DNA of 28,352 bases from UBA7485 sp050945075. GTDB taxonomy: Bacteria; Bacillota; Clostridia; Eubacteriales; Eubacteriaceae. The position numbers and the translations under genes were made by a program. A model generated the notes under the pieces. The model was not told where the DNA came from. It did no database searches and was given only the letters and a program-made list of their open reading frames with translations. This document shows positions 23,321-28,352 of this stretch, one piece after another. Numbering within the stretch: position 1 is the first letter of the stretch; every line of letters begins with the position of its first letter. Location of the stretch: NCBI GenBank assembly GCA_050945075.1, contig JBMNSG010000018.1:1-28352 (forward strand), in the 5' to 3' direction.

Positions 23321-23408
23321 GAGAAAATTCCTTTCTTTCACCGCAGGCTGCCGCAAACCGGCAGATGCAACCGCATTCATAGTCAATCCGATTCAGTAAC
23401 TTAACTCA

Positions 23409-23436
23409 AGTATAAAACAGGCTATCCAAATTGCAA
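23409..23436 (-). promoter_or_regulatory. Promoter of the lysR gene
   Basis: Minus strand TTGCAA (23431-23436), 16-base spacer, TATACT (23409-23414). The -35 ends 2 bases from the dyad at 23439-23462. Confidence 0.7.
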
Positions 23437-23438
23437 AT

Positions 23439-23462
23439 ACCCTATCAGAAAAGACTATGGGT
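23439..23462. promoter_or_regulatory. Candidate LysR operator between divergent promoters
   Basis: ACCCTAT (23439-23445) and ATGGGT (23457-23462) form an interrupted inverted repeat with an 11-base interval, matching the general LTTR T-N11-A pattern. It is centred about 54 bases upstream of the predicted activase transcript start and abuts the lysR -35, as expected for an activator that also represses itself. Confidence 0.5.
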
Positions 23463-23469
23463 CCCGGGG

Positions 23470-23498
23470 TTGAAGTAAGTCGTTTTCTTGGTTATGAT
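23470..23498 (+). promoter_or_regulatory. Promoter of the activase/dehydratase-like operon
   Basis: TTGAAG (23470-23475), exact 17-base spacer, TATGAT (23493-23498). Transcription would begin near 23505, giving a leader of about 120 bases that is A/T-rich and holds a weak hairpin (about 23524-23550) but no riboswitch I recognise. Confidence 0.65.
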
Positions 23499-23625
23499 TC
23501 ATTCTCACAAATGGAAATCTTTAATGAAATATGTTAAAAATATATTCATACCCTCATAACAGACAAATTACTGAACGATCGATACTTTTAATTTTCGTTG
23601 CAGTGGATAACAGGAGGAAATTAAA

Positions 23626-26571
23626 ATGAGAGTCGGTCTTGACATCGGTTCTACCACAATTAAATGCGTGCTTTTAAATGACGCCGAACGAATCATTTAT
23701 TCAACTTATGAACGCCATAACAGCCATATCCTGGAAAAAAGCCATGATATTCTGGAACGGCTGAATAAAGACTATATACACAATAGAAAGGTACTGCTGG
23801 CTGTATCCGGTTCTGCAGGAATGGGCCTGGCCGAAAACTGCGGCGTGCCCTTCGTCCAGGAAGTATTTGCGACCCGGATTGCCGCGCAGAAGCTCAGTCC
23901 CGGAACGGATTGTATTATCGAGCTGGGCGGTGAAGACGCCAAGATTCTGTTCCTGACGGGCGGAGCAGATGTCCGGATGAACGGCAGCTGTGCCGGCGGG
24001 ACCGGAGCCTTTATCGATCAGATGGCCACACTGCTCAAACTGACCTCGGATGAACTCAATGAAGCAGCAGAACAGGCGGACCGTACCTACACCATCGCTT
24101 CCCGCTGCGGTGTTTTTGCCAAAAGCGACATCCAGCCGCTGATTAACCAGGGAGCCCGGACGGAAGATATCGCTGCCAGCATCTATCAGGCTGTCGTGAA
24201 CCAGACTATTGCAGGACTCGCCCAGGGGCGTCCGATCGAAGGAAACATCCTTTATCTGGGCGGTCCCCTGACATTTGCTTCCAGACTCAGATACTGTTTT
24301 GATAAAACACTGAAGATAAACGGAAAACTTCCTGAAAACAGCCTGCTTTATGTTGCAGCCGGAGCTGCCTTTTATGCGGACCAGAGATTCAATCTGAATG
24401 ACGTGATTGAACGAATCTCCCATACCGACAGTGATTATGCCGGACAGCCGCCGCTTTTTGCGAATCAAGCGGAGTATCAGGCTTTTCATGAACGCCACAG
24501 CAGGGCTTCAGTCCCTGTAAAATCTTTTGATGACAATCCGGGTCCGATCCATATCGGGATCGATTCCGGTTCAACCACTGTCAAAATGACAGTGATCGAT
24601 CAGGACTGCAATATTCTGTATCATGATTATCAGCCTAATCTGGGAAGTCCGGTACCGCTCATTCGCGGTATGCTGCAGGACATCTACCGCGATCATCCCG
24701 ATATCCAGATTGCCAGCGTAACCACAACCGGTTATGGTGAGGAGCTGGCGGGAAAAGCCTTTAACTGCGATTACAGCCTGGTCGAAACCATGGCTCATTT
24801 TACAGCGGCACGTTATTTCCGTCCGGATGTTGATTTCATTATCGACATTGGCGGACAGGATATGAAATGTTTTAAAATTGAAGACGGCGCTGTCAGTGAT
24901 ATCTTTCTGAATGAAGCCTGCTCATCCGGCTGCGGAAGCTTCCTGCAGACTTTTGCGGAAGCACTGGGGTACAGCGTTGCAGAATTTGCAAAGCTGGGAC
25001 TTTCAGCAGAGCGTCCGGTGGATCTGGGCAGCCGCTGTACGGTTTTCATGAATTCCAGTGTCAAACAGGCACAGAAGGACGGGGCTTCCATAGAAAACAT
25101 CAGTGCCGGACTTTCGATCTCCGTAGTAAAAAATGCCTTATACAAGGTTATCCGCTGTACCGATGCCTCGGAACTCGGCAGACATATCGTGGTTCAGGGC
25201 GGTACTTTTTATAACGAAGCAGTTCTTCGGGCTTTTGAAAAAGAAATCGGCTCGGATGTAATCTGTCCGGATATAGCCGGCCTCATGGGTGCTTTCGGCG
25301 CTGCGCTTTACGGACGTTCCAAAGCAGGAAAAAATCACCGGAGTACTGTGCTTAACAGCCTTCAGCTGGAGAATTTCAAGCAGGAAAGCTCTGCTGTTAA
25401 ATGCCGGGGCTGTGGTAACAACTGCCAGCTCACCATTAATACATTTACCGGAGGCAAACGTCTGGTCTCGGGCAATCGATGCGACAAACCGGTCACCGGC
25501 CACAAAACCGGCACCGAGCTGAACCTGTATGAATACAAGCGGAAACTCATTCAGAGCTATCAGCCTGAAAACATGGAATACAGCCGCGGAACAATCGGTA
25601 TCCCGCTGTGCCTGAATATGTACGAACTGCTTCCATTCTGGCATACACTATTCACCAGACTCGGTTTTACCGTTGTAGTCAGTCCGTTCTCGAGCAAGGC
25701 CATGTACCACAAGGGACAGTCAACAATCACCAGCGATACGGTCTGCTATCCGGCCAAACTGGCACACGGCCATATTGCGGAACTCGCTGAAACGGGTTGT
25801 GATGCTATTTTCTATCCCTGCATGACCTACAATGTATCGAACAGTCTCGGCGACGATCATTATAACTGCCCTGTAGTAGCCTATTATCCGGAAGTGCTGT
25901 CTGACAACTGCCCGCAGCTGTCGGAAATCCCTTTTATCTATGATTATGTGGATATTACCAGAAAAAAAGATTTTGCCAGAAAGTTCACCGATATTCTGAG
26001 TAAACACTTTGACGGAATTACCCGGAAAGATGTAGTACTGGCCTGCCAGGCTGCTTACCGGGAATATGACCGGCATACACAGCAAATCCGGATCCGGGGA
26101 CAGGAAATCATCGAAGAAGCCCGCAGACAGGGAAAAAGAATTGTTGTACTGGCAGGGAGACCCTACCATATAGATCCTGAAATCAGCCATGGAATTGACA
26201 GCCTGATTATCCGTCAGGGAGCTGCTGTAATTACGGAAGACAGCATCTGCAGTCTTGTCGATAAATTTCCGACATCGGTACTGAACCAGTGGACCTTTCA
26301 CAGCCGGCTTTATGCTGCAGCCAGATATTGCACGATGCAGGACGACATGGATCTGATTCAGCTGGTGTCTTTTGGCTGCGGAGTAGATGCTATTACCACG
26401 GATGAAATCCGGGACATTCTTCAGGAAAAAGGCAAGCTGTATACTCAGCTTAAAATAGACGAAAACACCAATCTGGGAACAGCCAACATCCGGATCCGCA
26501 GTCTTTTTGCAGCACTGGATGAAAAAAAAGAAACAGGCAGACAGAATGAGAAAGACCAGCAGTCAGCCTGA
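23626..26571 (+). CDS. Double-activase acyl-CoA dehydratase activator with DUF2229 domain
   Basis: The 981-residue protein has two ASKHA ATPase domains of the BadF/BadG/BcrA/HgdC family. Domain 1 (1-255) has GLDIGSTTIK, C122 in SCAGGTGAF and C161 in SRCGVF; domain 2 (about 306-570) has GIDSGSTTVK, C436 in SGCGSF and C471 in SRCTVF. The paired cysteines match those that hold the [4Fe-4S] cluster in HgdC (39-residue spacing in domain 1, 35 in domain 2). A cysteine motif CRGCGNNC follows near residue 590, then a DUF2229 region (about 654-890) with conserved Cys in IPLCLNMYE, DTVCYPAKLAHGH and YPCMTYN, which resembles a dehydratase subunit. Such activases use ATP to drive an electron to a very low potential. 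The substrate is unknown. AGGAGG precedes the ATG by 8 bases. Many Bacillota carry this protein fused to the next gene as one chain of about 1400 residues; here it is split. Confidence 0.92.
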   Translation: MRVGLDIGSTTIKCVLLNDAERIIYSTYERHNSHILEKSHDILERLNKDYIHNRKVLLAVSGSAGMGLAENCGVPFVQEVFATRIAAQKLSPGTDCIIELGGEDAKILFLTGGADVRMNGSCAGGTGAFIDQMATLLKLTSDELNEAAEQADRTYTIASRCGVFAKSDIQPLINQGARTEDIAASIYQAVVNQTIAGLAQGRPIEGNILYLGGPLTFASRLRYCFDKTLKINGKLPENSLLYVAAGAAFYADQRFNLNDVIERISHTDSDYAGQPPLFANQAEYQAFHERHSRASVPVKSFDDNPGPIHIGIDSGSTTVKMTVIDQDCNILYHDYQPNLGSPVPLIRGMLQDIYRDHPDIQIASVTTTGYGEELAGKAFNCDYSLVETMAHFTAARYFRPDVDFIIDIGGQDMKCFKIEDGAVSDIFLNEACSSGCGSFLQTFAEALGYSVAEFAKLGLSAERPVDLGSRCTVFMNSSVKQAQKDGASIENISAGLSISVVKNALYKVIRCTDASELGRHIVVQGGTFYNEAVLRAFEKEIGSDVICPDIAGLMGAFGAALYGRSKAGKNHRSTVLNSLQLENFKQESSAVKCRGCGNNCQLTINTFTGGKRLVSGNRCDKPVTGHKTGTELNLYEYKRKLIQSYQPENMEYSRGTIGIPLCLNMYELLPFWHTLFTRLGFTVVVSPFSSKAMYHKGQSTITSDTVCYPAKLAHGHIAELAETGCDAIFYPCMTYNVSNSLGDDHYNCPVVAYYPEVLSDNCPQLSEIPFIYDYVDITRKKDFARKFTDILSKHFDGITRKDVVLACQAAYREYDRHTQQIRIRGQEIIEEARRQGKRIVVLAGRPYHIDPEISHGIDSLIIRQGAAVITEDSICSLVDKFPTSVLNQWTFHSRLYAAARYCTMQDDMDLIQLVSFGCGVDAITTDEIRDILQEKGKLYTQLKIDENTNLGTANIRIRSLFAALDEKKETGRQNEKDQQSA

Positions 26572-26627
26572 AGGTATGATTTTCTGATAAACAAGAGCAG
26601 TTTTGACAACATTGCAAAGAAGGCACT

Positions 26628-27977
26628 ATGGAATATAAAACACCAGATTTTACAAAAGAAATGATCAGGACACACAAAATCCTGATTCCAAATATGGCAG
26701 TAACACAGTTCAAAATTCTTGCAGCCGCACTGGAACGCGAAGGTTACAGTGTCGAGCTGCTCGATAACTGTGGAAGCCAGGTCGCCCAGCTGGGTCTGAA
26801 ATATGTACACAATGATACCTGTTACCCCGCTCTGCTGGTTATCGGTCAGTTTCTGGACGCATTGAACTCCGGTAAATACGATCTCGATCACACCGCTCTG
26901 CTTATCACCCAGACGGGCGGCGGCTGCAGGGCATCCAACTATATCAAACTGTTAAAGAAAGCACTGGTCAAAGCCGGATACGGCAATATACCGGTGGTCA
27001 GTTTTAATTTCTCCGGTCTGGAACAGGGCAGCAGCCTGCAGCTGAATGTACGTCTTGTCCGTAAACTGATTGCCTGCCTGTTTTACGGCGATCTGATCTC
27101 GTCACTGCGCAGTCAGGTACGTCCCTATGAAAACAATCCGGGCGAAGCGGATGCCATGAGCGAAAAATGGATCGATACTGTCTGCAGCTGGATGAAAACC
27201 GACCGTAATTACAGCAGTTCTGCCCAGAAACACCATTTTGAAGAAATTATCGCCGACTTTGCTTCCATCTCTATTACCAGAGTCCCCAAAGTGAAAGTGG
27301 GTGTGGTCGGAGAAATTTACGTCAAGTACTCCCCGCTGGGAAATAATGATCTGGTCAGGTTCCTTGAATCCCAGAACTGTGAAGTCAATCTTCCGGGCAT
27401 TACGGGATTTGTCGAATACTGTATTATCAACTATGGAATTACTGTCGATTTATATGGCGGCCCTAAAATTGTATCCGCCGGAGCCAATGGGATTCTTGAC
27501 TACTTTGAAGGAATCGGCAAGGTCATGAACGATACGCTGCGGGAATATGGTTTTTACGCACCCGGTCCCTTCCGGGAGCTGATGAAGAAGCCTGACGGTA
27601 TTATTTCACTGGGCGCGAAAATGGGTGAAGGCTGGCTGCTTACCGCAGAAATGGTGGAACTGGTCGAAGACGGATATGACAATATCGTCTGTGCCCAGCC
27701 TTTTGGCTGCCTGCCCAACCATATTGCAGGAAAGGGCATGATCAATACAATTCATTCTCTGTATCCGGAAGCAAATATTACCCCGGTTGACTATGACCCC
27801 AGCGCGGCACTGGTCAATCAGCAGAACCGCATCAAGCTGATGCTTGCCGTAGGAGAAGAAAGACTGCATTATGGCAGCAGCCGGCAGGAACCGCGGAAAA
27901 CGCCTGCCGAAAACCAGTTCGGACTCCCCATTACCGGACGGAAAGTACCGCTTACGCCTCAGGAAGCCGGCATCTGA
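26628..27977 (+). CDS. 2-hydroxyacyl-CoA dehydratase-like protein (COG3581 type)
   Basis: The 449-residue protein is related to the HgdA/HgdB dehydratase subunits. Three well-placed cysteines could bind an Fe-S cluster: C65 in HNDTCYPALL, C100 in TQTGGGCRASNY and C361 in QPFGCLPNH. Further family-like segments are VKVGVVGEIYVKYSPLGNNDL and ISLGAKMGEGWLL. It begins 56 bases after the activase gene with AAGAAGG before the ATG, so both are one operon. It is the C-terminal part of the long single-chain homologues, cut at a domain boundary with its own start, which argues for a natural two-gene form and not a frameshift. It should receive low-potential electrons from the activase domains; its reaction is unknown. 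No clear terminator follows in 27978-28106. Confidence 0.9.
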   Translation: MEYKTPDFTKEMIRTHKILIPNMAVTQFKILAAALEREGYSVELLDNCGSQVAQLGLKYVHNDTCYPALLVIGQFLDALNSGKYDLDHTALLITQTGGGCRASNYIKLLKKALVKAGYGNIPVVSFNFSGLEQGSSLQLNVRLVRKLIACLFYGDLISSLRSQVRPYENNPGEADAMSEKWIDTVCSWMKTDRNYSSSAQKHHFEEIIADFASISITRVPKVKVGVVGEIYVKYSPLGNNDLVRFLESQNCEVNLPGITGFVEYCIINYGITVDLYGGPKIVSAGANGILDYFEGIGKVMNDTLREYGFYAPGPFRELMKKPDGIISLGAKMGEGWLLTAEMVELVEDGYDNIVCAQPFGCLPNHIAGKGMINTIHSLYPEANITPVDYDPSAALVNQQNRIKLMLAVGEERLHYGSSRQEPRKTPAENQFGLPITGRKVPLTPQEAGI

Positions 27978-28106
27978 CCGAATCTGTCCGTTTCAGATCT
28001 GACAATTCTGCAAATTATATAATTCTGATTATGATTTAACATCTTGCAGGTGGATAAATTATATTCGAGAACCACTTATATAATGAGATAGAGAGATGTT
28101 CTGAAA

Positions 28107-28352
28107 ATGAAAATTGTTTTTATCACACCGGCGTCATTTTTACGCCGTATGCCTGTTTACCGTCTGGGCGGCAGTTTCTACGGCCAGTCCAATTCAATTA
28201 CCGGACCGCTGATTCTGGGGTCTATTTTGAAACATGCCGGTCACGATGTCCAGGTTTATGAAGAACTGAACGGCGGGGTCGATTATGACAGCCTGATTCC
28301 GGAAACGGATCTGTTCTGTTTTTCGGCCATGACTTCGAAAATTGAACGCGCC
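28107..28352 (+). CDS. Probable B12-binding radical SAM protein, N-terminal fragment (runs off right edge)
   Basis: The 82 codons present begin MKIVFITPASFLRRMPVYRL and include SITGPLILGSILKHAGHDVQ and LFCFSAMTSKIERA. This is the pattern of the N-terminal cobalamin-binding (Rossmann-like) domain in B12-dependent radical SAM proteins of the BchE type; the radical SAM CxxxCxxC motif would lie beyond the window, so the call rests on the N-terminus only. A TATAAT at 28079-28084 gives a possible own promoter with a leader of about 16 bases, and the ribosome binding site is weak (GAGAG about 11 bases upstream). It is 129 bases after the dehydratase-like gene on the same strand; a functional link is possible but not shown. 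Confidence 0.65.
   Translation, partial: MKIVFITPASFLRRMPVYRLGGSFYGQSNSITGPLILGSILKHAGHDVQVYEELNGGVDYDSLIPETDLFCFSAMTSKIERA

Noticed and set aside
23701..24498. 265-codon minus-strand frame opposite the activase
   Set aside because: The opposite strand encodes the conserved ATPase domain; no promoter or ribosome binding site was seen.

Overview
The window looks like chromosomal DNA of a low-to-mid GC Gram-positive bacterium (Bacillota). The reasons are a rimP-nusA-ylxR-infB-rbfA block, an NrnA-type DHH phosphoesterase next to truB-ribF, a SAM-I riboswitch in front of metK, an FtsEX pair followed by a PcsB/CwlO-like M23 hydrolase, strong GGAGG ribosome binding sites and sigma-A-type promoters. 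Placement nearer a family such as Erysipelotrichaceae is only a guess from gene order. No rRNA, tRNA, CRISPR array, insertion sequence or phage gene was seen.

Layout. From 1 to 8807 everything is on the minus strand and serves translation or RNA metabolism. Reading in the direction of transcription: pyrH-frr (own promoter and terminator), rimP-nusA-ylxR-infB-rbfA (ends in a terminator), then nrnA-truB-ribF (ribF runs off the left edge). Compared with the usual Bacillota order, tsf before pyrH, the uppS-to-polC block after frr, and ylxQ are not here. infB carries a 36-bp tandem repeat coding an Asn/Gln/Arg/Gly-rich arm. From 8862 to 9601 come two unrecognised small genes and, between them, a GC-rich stem-loop element with a possible plus-strand promoter and a perfect 18-bp hairpin: a candidate small RNA. 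From 9744 to 13194 is a cell-division operon, ftsE-ftsX-M23 hydrolase, with a clear promoter and terminator. From 13284 to 15086 lie a small unknown gene and metK under a SAM-I riboswitch.

From 15161 to 17380 one reading frame joins a Cof-type HAD phosphatase to a complete aminopeptidase P (M24B). A strong Shine-Dalgarno and an in-frame GTG sit exactly at the junction, so the peptidase may also be made alone. Next is a small COG2426-type membrane protein. On the plus strand, 18374-20938 holds a two-gene unit: an endonuclease/exonuclease/phosphatase-fold protein with two catalytic-position substitutions, and a six-helix membrane protein whose C-terminal part looks like a permuted NlpC/P60 (YiiX/LRAT-like) domain. 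It converges on an Hsp20 gene over a shared terminator. A lipoprotein gene follows.

The right end is a LysR regulator divergent from a two-gene ATP-dependent Fe-S system: a 981-residue protein with two BadF/HgdC-type activase domains plus a DUF2229 region, and a 449-residue 2-hydroxyacyl-CoA dehydratase-like protein. The 305-bp divergent region contains a promoter on each strand with a dyad between them, the expected layout for LysR control. A gene that looks like a B12-binding radical SAM protein begins just downstream and runs off the right edge. The least explained parts are this activase/dehydratase system (substrate unknown), the phosphatase-peptidase fusion, the membrane NlpC-like/EEP pair and the small RNA candidate.
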